A stretch of 64,000 nucleotides of DNA from Solibacillus sp. FSL R7-0668 (lineage in GTDB: Bacteria; Bacillota; Bacilli; Bacillales_A; Planococcaceae). Shown piece by piece: positions 42,009-51,390 of this stretch. How positions within the stretch are numbered: the stretch's first letter is position 1; each line of letters starts with the position of its first letter. The DNA is taken from assembly GCF_038006205.1 (NCBI RefSeq), contig NZ_JBBOUU010000001.1, forward strand, positions 2,420,001 through 2,484,000, given 5' to 3'. Under the pieces are notes generated by a model. That model was not told the origin of the DNA. It did not search any database and saw nothing but the letters and a program-made list of their open reading frames with translations. Made by a program: the position numbers and the translations under genes.

Positions 42009-43475
42009 TTACACCCCTAACGCAAAAATCATGACATCGTGTGGATAGACTTTTGCACCTTCGTTATTTGTATAAATTCCGATAGTAGACAATGGAGTCG
42101 TGGGATTGAAGCTCGCACCAATCACACGTTCTTCACTAGTATAATTAATGGAATTACTTTGAGCAAAAACCACTAAAGATTGTTGCGTAAACGACACGGG
42201 TAAGAAGGTTGTATAAGCACCACCTGCATTAGTTGTAAATCCAGCCGGTATAGTCAACCATTGCAAAATCAGACCGTTAGGTAATTTTTGATATCCGTTA
42301 CCGCTTAAATTCTGTACGAATTCGTCCAAATGCGTAGTAAGGTCGGTCTTAACTTGCTCAAGTGAATCAGAGAAAGTTGTTATATTTTTATCAAATGATT
42401 GCTTTGCTCTTTGAGGCGTCATGTACTTATCATTTGTGGCGCCAGCTTCCGCCTCCGCTTGTGTGGCCACTCCAAAGTTTTGTACATTACCTAGCGCTAA
42501 CTGCTCAGCTGTAACTTGGTGAGGGTTGTCACCCGCTCCAATATGGTTATCTATAAGTGTTTTTAATACTTTACCAGCAGCAGCGGATAAACCTGCATCT
42601 GTCCGGTCGCTTGTTAAATTATTTATATAATCAATAATGAGCTGCACATTACCTAATTCATCCGGCTCAATTCCGTTAACCGTACTAACAGCACCGGACC
42701 CGTCAATTCCACCAGCTGCTAGTAATCGCCAGTTCACTCCGTCATCAGATGGTTGTACGCCTGATACTTCCTGCAATGCTACATAAGATGCGCGCCCAAA
42801 GCGGACAACATTAAAAGGCAAATAAATGCCAGCGGGATTGTACTCCCCCTTGAAATCTAACTGATCAAGCACCACAAGTAACTCCGCTAACTTTTGCTGA
42901 CGAGTCTGTTCGGCTGCTTCTCGTGCACTTTCCGCTGTTGCTCGATTTTGTTCAGCTGTTTCTCGAGCTTGCTCTTTTAATACACGAGCCGCTTCATTTT
43001 CTCTGCGAGTAATTTCTTCTGTTCTACGTTCCGCCTCAGCTGACACCCGTTGACCTTCGTTTGTTACTCGTTGGCTTTCCGCTTGTACAATTCCGTTTAA
43101 ATTGGTTTGTAGTGCTAGTAATTCCGTTTTTAAATTATTTAAAATCTGATTCATTTGGTCAGCATCGTCTGCAGCTGTTTCTGCTCGTTGCGCTGATGCA
43201 TTTGTATTTGAAATTAAAATATCTAATTGCGCCAATGCGGAATTAATCTTGCCTGTTGCTGTTGTAGCATCTGACGTAGCATTTTCTGCATTCGTTATGG
43301 CTTCTTCAATTCTCGCCAATACTTCATCGATTTCTTCGCCACCAGCTAAGATTTTAATTTGTCCTTGCACCGCATTAAAATACCGCGTAATCCGATGCCA
43401 GTTTTCAAGCACTTTCAATCGCTCTTCTCGATCAAGAGGTGAATCGATATCATGCAATGGATATTTTTCCACCAT
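42009..43475 (-). CDS. Tail fibre or baseplate receptor-binding protein
   Basis: 488 residues. N-terminal helix, a long Ala/Glu/Arg-rich coiled coil (about 60-200, repeats such as RAETAADDADQ and REAAEQTRQ), a carbohydrate-binding-like segment FKGEYNPAGIYLPFNVVRFGRASYVAL, and a fibre stalk (DNPHQVTAEQLALGNVQN-type motif, typical of phage tail fibres) before a beta C-terminus. Trimeric host-binding fibre is the likely role. Confidence 0.82.
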   Translation of the reverse strand: MVEKYPLHDIDSPLDREERLKVLENWHRITRYFNAVQGQIKILAGGEEIDEVLARIEEAITNAENATSDATTATGKINSALAQLDILISNTNASAQRAETAADDADQMNQILNNLKTELLALQTNLNGIVQAESQRVTNEGQRVSAEAERRTEEITRRENEAARVLKEQARETAEQNRATAESAREAAEQTRQQKLAELLVVLDQLDFKGEYNPAGIYLPFNVVRFGRASYVALQEVSGVQPSDDGVNWRLLAAGGIDGSGAVSTVNGIEPDELGNVQLIIDYINNLTSDRTDAGLSAAAGKVLKTLIDNHIGAGDNPHQVTAEQLALGNVQNFGVATQAEAEAGATNDKYMTPQRAKQSFDKNITTFSDSLEQVKTDLTTHLDEFVQNLSGNGYQKLPNGLILQWLTIPAGFTTNAGGAYTTFLPVSFTQQSLVVFAQSNSINYTSEERVIGASFNPTTPLSTIGIYTNNEGAKVYPHDVMIFALGV

Positions 43476-43488
43476 TCAAAAACCTCCT

Positions 43489-44388
43489 TTACAAATAATA
43501 AAAAGGAATATCAAAACTAATTGATTGGACAGTACCGCCAGTCAACGAGAAATGATTATCCCCTTTTTTAATGGATATTAATTTTTTGTTTGTAGTGCCA
43601 GTAACGTGCTGATTGTTTTTTAGATAACTCACACCATCCAAAATGAAAGTATCACTAGCAGACATAGAGCCGTTAAACGTAACGGTATCGCCAGTGGAAT
43701 TATTCTTTAAGGTGAAGCCAGATGGAAAAACACCTTTTATAATAATCTTCATTGGCATATGACGTGGATCTAATTTAACGTTTCCTAAATTTTTTATGGT
43801 AAATGAATTACTTGCAAATGTATATTGTGGCATAGCACCGTCCCACTCGAAACCTAGACCCCATGCCAATAACCCAATATCCCACGACTTTTCATTATTC
43901 TGCAAATCTAAACTTCTAAATGGTGTTTCACCAAATGGCAAATCGCTTGTTTCAAATTCAATAACACGCTTACCCTTTAACCAATTCCATTCGATTGCAT
44001 CGTTATTGATACGTTCAACGCGCCATCGCTTGTACATGTGTGGTTTCCATTGCAATTGGTCAATAGCTTTTTTAAAGGAGCTCTCGCCCGGAATTTCGAA
44101 AGCAAGCCCTTTCGAAACCTGTTCATAAATATAAAAATCTTCTGCATCGTCCAATATTTCGGCTAAGCAATCACGCAGCATGATGGTATCCGTTTCATCA
44201 ACTGCATCCAACAGAATTTTTAACTGCAGTTTACGAATACCATAATAACGAGTTGTTCGATTACGCCCAGCTCGTCCTTTAATATTTTCGGAATCGTATA
44301 CAATGTCAACTGGCCCGACTTTAAGAATAGGAATGCCGTATTGCGTTAAATCAAAACGCTCCCCGTTCATTTTTTCGATGATGGTCAT
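43489..44388 (-). CDS. Distal tail protein (Dit)
   Basis: 299 residues. Siphovirus tail component family: N-terminal ring domain (about 1-130, RTTRYYGIRKLQLKILLDA, LRDCLAEILDDAEDFYI) and a galectin-like C-terminal half. Forms the hexameric hub between tail tube and tip. Located between tape measure and tail tip genes as expected. Confidence 0.85.
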   Translation of the reverse strand: MTIIEKMNGERFDLTQYGIPILKVGPVDIVYDSENIKGRAGRNRTTRYYGIRKLQLKILLDAVDETDTIMLRDCLAEILDDAEDFYIYEQVSKGLAFEIPGESSFKKAIDQLQWKPHMYKRWRVERINNDAIEWNWLKGKRVIEFETSDLPFGETPFRSLDLQNNEKSWDIGLLAWGLGFEWDGAMPQYTFASNSFTIKNLGNVKLDPRHMPMKIIIKGVFPSGFTLKNNSTGDTVTFNGSMSASDTFILDGVSYLKNNQHVTGTTNKKLISIKKGDNHFSLTGGTVQSISFDIPFYYL

Positions 44389-44394
44389 ACGACA

Positions 44395-47300
44395 TCACTT
44401 CCTTTTTTTAATGTTTAGTTTTGCTTTAGTTGCATCTGTTTCATCAATCCATGTTTTCACGGAATCGCCGTCCCACATTTGATTGACTGATACATTTACA
44501 GGTGCTTGAGCAAGTTCATTTTCGTTGTATAAAGAAGTATTTATTTTAGCGTTACCGTTAAACGATAGCTCCGGAACATTTGTAGTCGCGTTAAAATGCT
44601 CGCCCGAAAGGATACCCGACATCGAATTAGACACATCATTTACAATTCCTTGTAAAGTGGAATCTAACGAGCCTTTCATGGATTTGAAGCCGTCAATTAA
44701 ACCTTGCATTGCCTTACGACCAATTTCAGGTAGAGTCGCTTCAAGATAATCAAATTCATCAACCGATCCATTAACCATTTCATCGATTTCTTTCAGCATT
44801 TCATTTTTCAACTTCTCTATTTCAACGATTGCATTTTCACGAAGTTTGATAATTTCATTTTCCATGTCTTCGCGGGCACTGGCTAATTCATTTGTTGCTT
44901 GAGCGCCAGCTAAATCCATTTTCGTTTTCCACAACTGCTCGTATTCGGATAATTGCTGCGACGACATATTTGCAAGTGCGTTAATTTCTGCAGCAGCTTT
45001 TGGGCCCATGTTCTGCAACTCTTTTAACAAAGCCTCATCAAGACCGAATGACTGCAACCTAAAGATGTCATTCATCCAATTGGACATAGTAGCGACTTGT
45101 TGGCGCATGTTGCCAATTAAATCGACTTGCTTATCAATCGACCCATCATCTTTATACGTAATCATTTCTGTGAGTTTAACCTCATCAAATAAGCCCCAAG
45201 TGTTCGCTAATGTTTCTTTACGAGCTTCGAACGTCTGTTGGTACTGATCGCGAAGTTTTTGCTCCTCGTCACCTAGCTTACTGTAAATATCCTGTACTTT
45301 GGATAAATAGTCAGAAGTAATATTTTTCAAATCTTCGTATAAAGTCTTTTTAGCGTTGTATAACTTTTCTTCGTACGCGACTTGTTGCTCGGTACCAAGT
45401 TTATACTGCGCCATATATTCTTCATACGCTTTTATCTGGTCGGCTAACGACATCATGCCGTACTCACGAGCCGCATCAATAAAGCTGATTTCGTTATTGA
45501 ATTGCTCTTGCAAAATTTGCTGGTGAATATCGCTCGCATTTTTCAAGGCTTTATTTTTCGCGCCGGTACCGTCTTTTAAATACTTAGCTGCTTCTTGCCA
45601 ATAACCATACTCCTCTTCAAGTGTTAAATCTGTCCACTTTTTATAGTCGGATAATGATTTTTCTAAGGCTTCGTAACGATCGGCTTGTTGCTTTTTGGAC
45701 GTAGCTTTTACCGCATCTGACATGGTATTCATTAAGTTTTTAAAGACGGATGATGCTTTATTTACTTGCTTGCTATAGTCTAGCGTAACGCTATCCGACA
45801 TCTTTTTAGCTGCTTCTTTTACTAAGTTAACATTGTCTAAAATTCCTTTAGCTACACCGGCGGGAATCCATTTTGACACGGCTGCCATCGTGCGCGAGGG
45901 ACTAAAAATTTTCAACGGTCCTTTAAGCCAGTCAGGTATAAGGTTAGCAAGTTCAGATACTTTCTTTTTAACCCACTCGAAGCCAGAAGAGATTCCGTTA
46001 ACAAGACCTTGAACGATGTTTTTACCAATAGTCGCTAAGTCGATACTCTCTAAGAAACTAGCGGCTTTATTCCATCCGTCGGTGATAGTTTTGAGGATAT
46101 CCCCCATGAAACCGGAAATACCATCCCACATATCACCAAACCAGCCAACTACAGTGTCATAAATTCCAGCTACAGTAGTCGAAAAGAAGTTAGCAATTTT
46201 AGTCCAAATTGATTTAGCATAAGCCCAAATTTCATCCCAGTTTTTATAAAGTGCGATACCAATTGTAATTAGCGTTGTAATGATGGCAATAGCAATTCCG
46301 ACCGGACCTGTAAGTAACGTAAATCCACGCATTAACAAAGGTAGTGCTTTGCTTGCGAGATTGGTAACGACGCCAATAAAGCGCATCACATCATCGATAA
46401 TTACTCCGAAGTGAGGAGCTAATTTAGAAATGGCGGTTTGGACAGCACGGAAACCGTTATTCGTTTTTGTGATTGCATCTACAATTTGCTTTCCGAATAG
46501 TGTAACTAATCCTACAACTGGCGCCATCAACATCATAAAGCCGCCAATAAGTACAGGGATAATGCCAATAAGATTGCTGAACCACCCGTGCGTTTCCATC
46601 ATAGCGTTCATCCATGCCAAGAATTTATTGACTAAATCCAAGATAATTGCACCAAATGGAGCCATTGCGATTCCAAGGTTAACAAGGAACTGCCATAAGT
46701 TTTTCAACAAGTCTAATACAGCAGGCGTAGATTCACGAATGAAATCTAAGAAACGTTGGAACGAATCGTTTTGATCTAATGTAGATGCCCATTCTCTAAA
46801 ACCCTCTATAATTTCCGCAAGACTGACCATAAAATCACTAGCCATCCCACTGAATGCACTGAAAAACTCAACAATTCCAACAACCAAATCACCAAACATT
46901 TGGCTGATAAGTGGCATATGCTCTTGTACATATGAAATGAATTCTTGGAATTTTTCGCTTTCCGATAAACCTGCTGACCATTCAGCAAAGGATTCCATCA
47001 TCAAGTTAAAATTCTCCGTCCATGCAGCGGCTGCAGGAGCTAACGCGGCAATCAAAGAACCTAATCCCGCTACCAAGTAACCGATGCCAGTAGTGAAGTT
47101 TTCAAAAATAGATGGACCGAATTCATTAAAGGCTTCAAAGATAGCTTGTATTGGCTCTGTATTAATCGAGCGATTGAACGAGTCCATTAATTTAGCTGCG
47201 CTATCTGCTACACCTAAAATCATAGGCTCAAGGGATTTTAAGATTTCCGATGCACCTTGCATAGCGCTTGTAAATGCACTTAATACGGCACTTTCTGTTT

Positions 47301-48147
47301 TAACGACCAATTCGTCATATACATCAATAAAGCCGTCCCACGCATCACGAGCGCGTTGCTGTTCTGCGGTTAGCTTAACCGTCTCGTCAAATAAATCTTT
47401 GATAGTCGGAATGGCAACTGCTGCTAGTCCTACGAAACCAATAGCAGCAATACTAAGTGCTGACGCCAATATTAAAAATTGCCCAGCTAGTACGCCGACC
47501 ATTACACCTAGCGAACCAATCAAACCTACCAACGTACTGATAAGCTGTGAAAGAATAGGAAGCAAGGCAATCATTGCCCCAGATAATTGTGTTGAAAGGA
47601 TTTCTCCCCAGTTTCGCATTTGGTTAGCAACACGAGCCATGTTGTTTTGAAACTCGTTATACTTCAATTTGACACTAACTAAAATTTCTTTTGCATCAAG
47701 TGTCCACAACCGTGCATAGATCATATAGAGAGCACGTGTAAATGCACTTGTATCTAAATCTACCTCTACATCCACATTGGTTCCGTCTAAGTCTTGCGCT
47801 AGTGCTCTGACACGTAACAGGTCGCGTCTGAAATCACCAATAATTGCTTCAATTTCAACGTCAATAACCGAATCGTCAAGATTTTCCGCCATTGCGTAAA
47901 CTTCCATCAAATCACGCATAAATTCTTTCCATGCCAAATCGACTTGCACCGTTAAATCTTCGCGATCTAAATCAGCCATCTCGGAACGAACTCGTTGCAT
48001 TTCTGCATGAAATTCGCCTGCCGCTAATTCTAAATCGACATCTACCCCTGTTGCCAATTGTTCAATTTCACGGTCTACTTCTCTCATTTTCCGTTGAAAT
48101 TCTCGTATATTGGCACCGACGTGCGCTTCAAAGCGTTCTTCCACCAT
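44395..48147 (-). CDS. Tail tape measure protein
   Basis: 1250 residues, the longest gene. Coiled N-terminus (1-170), hydrophobic segments about 190-250 and 520-640 (TLLPILSQLISTLVG-like, FMMLMAPVVGLVTLFG), the WNKAASFLESID / GLVNGISSGFEW repeat region (about 690-760) and further coiled coil (850-1200). Sets tail length and helps DNA entry. Downstream of the G/GT chaperones, the standard order. Confidence 0.93.
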   Translation of the reverse strand: MVEERFEAHVGANIREFQRKMREVDREIEQLATGVDVDLELAAGEFHAEMQRVRSEMADLDREDLTVQVDLAWKEFMRDLMEVYAMAENLDDSVIDVEIEAIIGDFRRDLLRVRALAQDLDGTNVDVEVDLDTSAFTRALYMIYARLWTLDAKEILVSVKLKYNEFQNNMARVANQMRNWGEILSTQLSGAMIALLPILSQLISTLVGLIGSLGVMVGVLAGQFLILASALSIAAIGFVGLAAVAIPTIKDLFDETVKLTAEQQRARDAWDGFIDVYDELVVKTESAVLSAFTSAMQGASEILKSLEPMILGVADSAAKLMDSFNRSINTEPIQAIFEAFNEFGPSIFENFTTGIGYLVAGLGSLIAALAPAAAAWTENFNLMMESFAEWSAGLSESEKFQEFISYVQEHMPLISQMFGDLVVGIVEFFSAFSGMASDFMVSLAEIIEGFREWASTLDQNDSFQRFLDFIRESTPAVLDLLKNLWQFLVNLGIAMAPFGAIILDLVNKFLAWMNAMMETHGWFSNLIGIIPVLIGGFMMLMAPVVGLVTLFGKQIVDAITKTNNGFRAVQTAISKLAPHFGVIIDDVMRFIGVVTNLASKALPLLMRGFTLLTGPVGIAIAIITTLITIGIALYKNWDEIWAYAKSIWTKIANFFSTTVAGIYDTVVGWFGDMWDGISGFMGDILKTITDGWNKAASFLESIDLATIGKNIVQGLVNGISSGFEWVKKKVSELANLIPDWLKGPLKIFSPSRTMAAVSKWIPAGVAKGILDNVNLVKEAAKKMSDSVTLDYSKQVNKASSVFKNLMNTMSDAVKATSKKQQADRYEALEKSLSDYKKWTDLTLEEEYGYWQEAAKYLKDGTGAKNKALKNASDIHQQILQEQFNNEISFIDAAREYGMMSLADQIKAYEEYMAQYKLGTEQQVAYEEKLYNAKKTLYEDLKNITSDYLSKVQDIYSKLGDEEQKLRDQYQQTFEARKETLANTWGLFDEVKLTEMITYKDDGSIDKQVDLIGNMRQQVATMSNWMNDIFRLQSFGLDEALLKELQNMGPKAAAEINALANMSSQQLSEYEQLWKTKMDLAGAQATNELASAREDMENEIIKLRENAIVEIEKLKNEMLKEIDEMVNGSVDEFDYLEATLPEIGRKAMQGLIDGFKSMKGSLDSTLQGIVNDVSNSMSGILSGEHFNATTNVPELSFNGNAKINTSLYNENELAQAPVNVSVNQMWDGDSVKTWIDETDATKAKLNIKKRK

Positions 48148-48159
48148 CTCACCTCCTGC

Positions 48160-48600
48160 TTACTTTTCTTTTGGAACAATTGCTCCACGCCAATCGAAAT
48201 CTTTCAAACCATCCTTCATGCGATTGTATAGTGTAAAGTCTGCTTCTTTTTTAGGTTTACCACCTGAAAGAATTTGCTTACGTGCTTGCTTAGCGTCAAA
48301 GTATTTATCAGGTCCTTTAGGTCGCCCTTTTACTGGACGAGAAACAATACCACTCACCCAAGCAGCTTGTACGGCTAATTCATGTGCATCGATAACGGCT
48401 AAGTTAGCCCCTTGTATGCGGTTTAACCACTGTTTATATGTCCAGCTATACATTAACTGTTCATCGTACACACCTAGTAATCTAGCGGTTTCGCGTTCAA
48501 AATCATCGTAGCTTAATCGGTTGTCGTTTCGATTAGCGTTTTGCCCGTAATTTTCTGATAACCTGTGTTCAGACGCTTGATCATTAACTCCGCTTTTTGC
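48160..48600 (-). CDS. Tail assembly chaperone, T extension (-1 frame)
   Basis: The frame after 48471 begins GVYDEQLMYSWTYKQWLNR and has no ribosome site. Reading back, it remains open through the end of the upstream chaperone gene (no stop to at least 48600), in the -1 frame relative to it. This is the classic G/GT layout in which ribosomal slippage makes a longer fusion. The exact slip site was not identified. Upper coordinate is approximate. Confidence 0.65.
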   Translation of the reverse strand, partial: AKSGVNDQASEHRLSENYGQNANRNDNRLSYDDFERETARLLGVYDEQLMYSWTYKQWLNRIQGANLAVIDAHELAVQAAWVSGIVSRPVKGRPKGPDKYFDAKQARKQILSGGKPKKEADFTLYNRMKDGLKDFDWRGAIVPKEK

Positions 48601-49019
48601 TCGTCTAACTCGTCTGTACGCAGCTCTTTTACGAGACTCATATTCTCCACGAATTTCGCTAACTCGTTGCGTGAAAAAGCCGAGCTGTCGATAGCCTCAA
48701 ATACTTCCGCAAAGATTTTTGTTGCGTCATCATCTTCATTCATTCGATTATCAATGGCTTCTAAAATGTCGTCAAAATTGCCCTTAAACTGCTTATCTTT
48801 CACGGCAATTTTATTAGCCATTTCAAACACTTGAGCTAAAGTTTCAACGTCCATTTCAATCAGCTGCGGCAATACCTTAGAAATACCGCCGGATAGTTTT
48901 TCTTTGCCTTTTTTCGCGTCCGCATCATCGTTATCTTTAATGAATTTATTAAGGACTTTATCCAGCATAATCGAAAACTTCAATTCAAATTCTGTACCTT
49001 TAATAGTTAAAACTGCCAT
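48513..49019 (-). CDS. Tail assembly chaperone (G protein)
   Basis: 168 residues, helical and acidic (MAVLTIKGTEFELKFSIMLD start). Lies between the tail tube and tape measure genes, where siphoviruses encode the chaperone that coats the tape measure. Partner of the -1 frame extension at 48160. Confidence 0.8.
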   Translation of the reverse strand: MAVLTIKGTEFELKFSIMLDKVLNKFIKDNDDADAKKGKEKLSGGISKVLPQLIEMDVETLAQVFEMANKIAVKDKQFKGNFDDILEAIDNRMNEDDDATKIFAEVFEAIDSSAFSRNELAKFVENMSLVKELRTDELDEQKAELMIKRLNTGYQKITGKTLIETTTD

Positions 49020-49104
49020 GTATATATCAACCTTTCATATTTGGGATTTAAGATAAAAAGAGACGAGCATTAGCCCGCCCTTTAAAAAATATTTATTTTG
49101 TTGC

Positions 49105-49626
49105 TTACGGTCCTGGTGGTGCTTCGGCCTTTTTACGATTTAAATGGTCGCCAGTGTATTCACCTGGTGACTCAAATCCAAACTCAGCGAACTCTTCAAG
49201 ACCATCGGGCAATGTATCAAATTGACCTTTAACCATCTTTATTTGAATAGCTAATTCAGATGAGATTTCTTCAACGCCCTCATAAGGATAAGTGAAAGAA
49301 AGCTCCCCAAGCACCGCATAGCCGAATGATGCATCGTACTTGTCGTCAGCGTTTTTCTCTGTATCGACAATCCAAATTTTCACCTCAAGCCCTTTTTCCA
49401 TAGCACGGCGTAATTCTTCTTGTCCCTCGTCACCTTTCTTAAATAAAAATGACGCTGAAATTGTTTCAGCTAAAGTACCGATTTGTGTAAACGACCCCAT
49501 TTTAGAGCCTTCTGTTGAATTCGAACGGCTCATTGAATGCTCTAAATCACGTTGTAAACCGGGCACCAAAGCATCTGCACCCAGTACATTGTCTACCGCT
49601 TGGATTAATAAGATTTTTTTACCCAA
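49105..49626 (-). CDS. Major tail tube protein
   Basis: 173 residues using the TTG at 49626, which has AGGAGGAATTTTC upstream; the ATG at 49665 would overlap the previous gene without a ribosome site. Tube-like beta protein: QLQRDLEHSMSRS, IKIWIVDTEKNADD, FTYPYEGVEEISSELAI. Polymerises into the tail tube. Position before the G/GT chaperones supports the call. Confidence 0.85.
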   Translation of the reverse strand: MGKKILLIQAVDNVLGADALVPGLQRDLEHSMSRSNSTEGSKMGSFTQIGTLAETISASFLFKKGDEGQEELRRAMEKGLEVKIWIVDTEKNADDKYDASFGYAVLGELSFTYPYEGVEEISSELAIQIKMVKGQFDTLPDGLEEFAEFGFESPGEYTGDHLNRKKAEAPPGP

Positions 49627-49637
49627 GAAAATTCCTC

Positions 49638-50084
49638 CTATACTTTTAATAGTTTGTAGGTACATGAAAGGACACCATGCTTTACATCAACATTGGTGTC
49701 CTCGAATATACGTTCATTTGTAATTTTCACTTGCATTACTTGATAGCTGGGCATTAGCAATTTGAAGCGTAACGCCTGTTTCACCGCTTGTAATAATAAG
49801 GCCGGTGTATGATTCCCATATTCACCTGTAAGCTGTTGATTGTGCCATATATGCAACGTTAGGCTTACGTCTACTAATGAATGCGGCGCAACGTAAACCT
49901 TTGAAATAACAGGTGCATCAATATGGATATATGGACTTAACGCATCCTCGGGAATGTAGTCATACAATCGCCGGTCTTTTTCTTCTGCTGCCATTAAATC
50001 AATCGGCATGAGGGCTAACAGGTCACTGTCGCTCGCTAATCGTTGCACAATGGCACTCTGTAATTCGAGTAATGGTGAACTCAT
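49638..50084 (-). CDS. Tail completion/terminator protein (DUF3168-like)
   Basis: 148 residues. SPLLELQSAIVQRLASDSDL and LYDYIPEDALSPYIHID match the DUF3168 tail terminator family, including the AVKQALRF helix. Caps the tail tube for joining to the head. Lies between HK97-gp10-like and tail tube genes. Confidence 0.8.
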   Translation of the reverse strand: MSSPLLELQSAIVQRLASDSDLLALMPIDLMAAEEKDRRLYDYIPEDALSPYIHIDAPVISKVYVAPHSLVDVSLTLHIWHNQQLTGEYGNHTPALLLQAVKQALRFKLLMPSYQVMQVKITNERIFEDTNVDVKHGVLSCTYKLLKV

Positions 50085-50088
50085 ACTG

Positions 50089-50529
50089 TCACCTTCCTAG
50101 CTTTCTCATTTCATTTTTAAAATAATCGCGTGCAATATCAACAGCAGGAAACCAAAATGGCTGGGCATGCATACCTTTTGTCCATATCCACAATGGTTGT
50201 CCATTTTCGTCAAGACGTCCTTTGGGATCTAAATAGCCCCACGGTGTTTTACGACCATTTCCTTTCACTGCGTAAATACCCGTGCCGAACTCGATATAAA
50301 TCGCGTAATGAGCGCCAACTGTGACGATTGCCGTCAACCCATCAGCAAGAACGGTGACTTCAATTGACCGTTTCAAATCACCTGTATCATGTGGAGCTCT
50401 CGCAACTGCCTCTGTTTTCAAAAGTTCGGCCGTTTCAACAACTATTCTTTTAACATCAGCAATTATATTGTCTCCCCATCTATCAAGGGCTTTTGAAAGT
50501 TGCCTGTTACCGAATCTAGTAATACCCAT
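50089..50529 (-). CDS. HK97 gp10-like tail connector
   Basis: 146 residues. RAPHDTGDLKRSIEVTVL and GAHYAIYIEFGTG are signature motifs of the HK97-gp10 putative tail-component family. C-terminal AQPFWFPAVDIARDYF is also typical. Head-tail interface protein. Confidence 0.85.
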   Translation of the reverse strand: MGITRFGNRQLSKALDRWGDNIIADVKRIVVETAELLKTEAVARAPHDTGDLKRSIEVTVLADGLTAIVTVGAHYAIYIEFGTGIYAVKGNGRKTPWGYLDPKGRLDENGQPLWIWTKGMHAQPFWFPAVDIARDYFKNEMRKLGR

Positions 50530-50846
50530 CAGGTCACCTTCTTTAATGGGATGCGTAACACTTCATGCATGCCACCTTGGTCTTCTGTATCGCCCGACAT
50601 GACATAGTCAATTCCTTCATATTCGATGCGCACTGTAGTCGGAATTTCTTCGCCGTATTCGCAATATAAATCCCGATGAATGGTGATGCCGAGCTTACTT
50701 GCTTCGACCAAACGGTTCGTTGATGGCGTATCTACAAAACAATCTACATTTCTTTCAGGTACCCATTTCTTAGTGACTCCGCCAGAACCATTAGGAACAT
50801 TCTTTAGCACCTTCAATGTTACTTCATGCGGAAATTCATCGTACAT
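50529..50846 (-). CDS. Head-tail joining (head closure) protein
   Basis: 105 residues, SPP1 gp16-like beta-barrel size and position. MYDEFPHEVTLKVLKN start and C-terminal YEGIDYVMSGDTEDQGGMHEVL. Overlaps the next gene by one base. Confidence 0.75.
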   Translation of the reverse strand: MYDEFPHEVTLKVLKNVPNGSGGVTKKWVPERNVDCFVDTPSTNRLVEASKLGITIHRDLYCEYGEEIPTTVRIEYEGIDYVMSGDTEDQGGMHEVLRIPLKKVT

Positions 50847-50847
50847 A

Positions 50848-51180
50848 CTACCACCGCACCTTTCTATAAGGCTTCAATGGCTTATAAATAATGGACGGGA
50901 TTTCTTCTGCAAAAGAATAAGCCACGCTCCCCATTTTGCGGGAAACGAGGCCTACTTTTAATTCGTAATATTGAGCCGCTTTTGCAATGAACAATTTTAC
51001 TGCTGATTGTTTTTTACGGTCGGCATCTGCTGCCATATCAAACAATTGATTACACCAGGCACAAGCAACGTCATATAGAACTGGTGCTAGCTCCGTGTAA
51101 TGGGCTGTACGTTTAGCATTAGTTTTTTCACCGGCTAAAACGATTAAATGAGTGATATCTTCTTCATTCGGTTCCCACAT
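50848..51180 (-). CDS. Head-tail connector protein (gp15/gp6-like)
   Basis: 110 residues from ATG 51180. Helical, starting MWEPNEEDITHLIVLAGE; size and place between capsid and head closure genes fit the connector ring. Overlaps the preceding small gene by 17 bases. Confidence 0.7.
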   Translation of the reverse strand: MWEPNEEDITHLIVLAGEKTNAKRTAHYTELAPVLYDVACAWCNQLFDMAADADRKKQSAVKLFIAKAAQYYELKVGLVSRKMGSVAYSFAEEIPSIIYKPLKPYRKVRW

Positions 51181-51376
51181 CATCAACACCACCCAAAAGC
51201 AATTCAATTAAATCTGCTTCATTCATTCTGGAATAACCTTTTAAGCCGCGTTCTTTGCATAACTCTTTAAGCTCTTTTACGCTCATTTCAGCGATGGATG
51301 TGAACTTAGGTGAGTCGATTGGAACACCGTAGCCACGTGTGGTCGGTTTACGGTTATGATAGCGACGTAATAACAT
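51164..51376 (-). CDS. Small phage protein with SAP/Rho-N-like domain
   Basis: 70 residues from ATG 51376 (AAGGGGTGATTGATT upstream). C-terminal MSVKELKELCKERGLKGYSR...LIELLLGG is a helix-extended-helix SAP/Rho-N motif that binds nucleic acid. Such small genes commonly follow the capsid gene; role unknown. Confidence 0.7.
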   Translation of the reverse strand: MLLRRYHNRKPTTRGYGVPIDSPKFTSIAEMSVKELKELCKERGLKGYSRMNEADLIELLLGGVDDVGTE

Positions 51377-51390
51377 AATCAATCACCCCT

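Noticed and set aside
47084-47650. 188-codon plus-strand ORF opposite the tape measure gene
   Set aside because: Antisense shadow with no ribosome site; the tape measure frame has clear family features.
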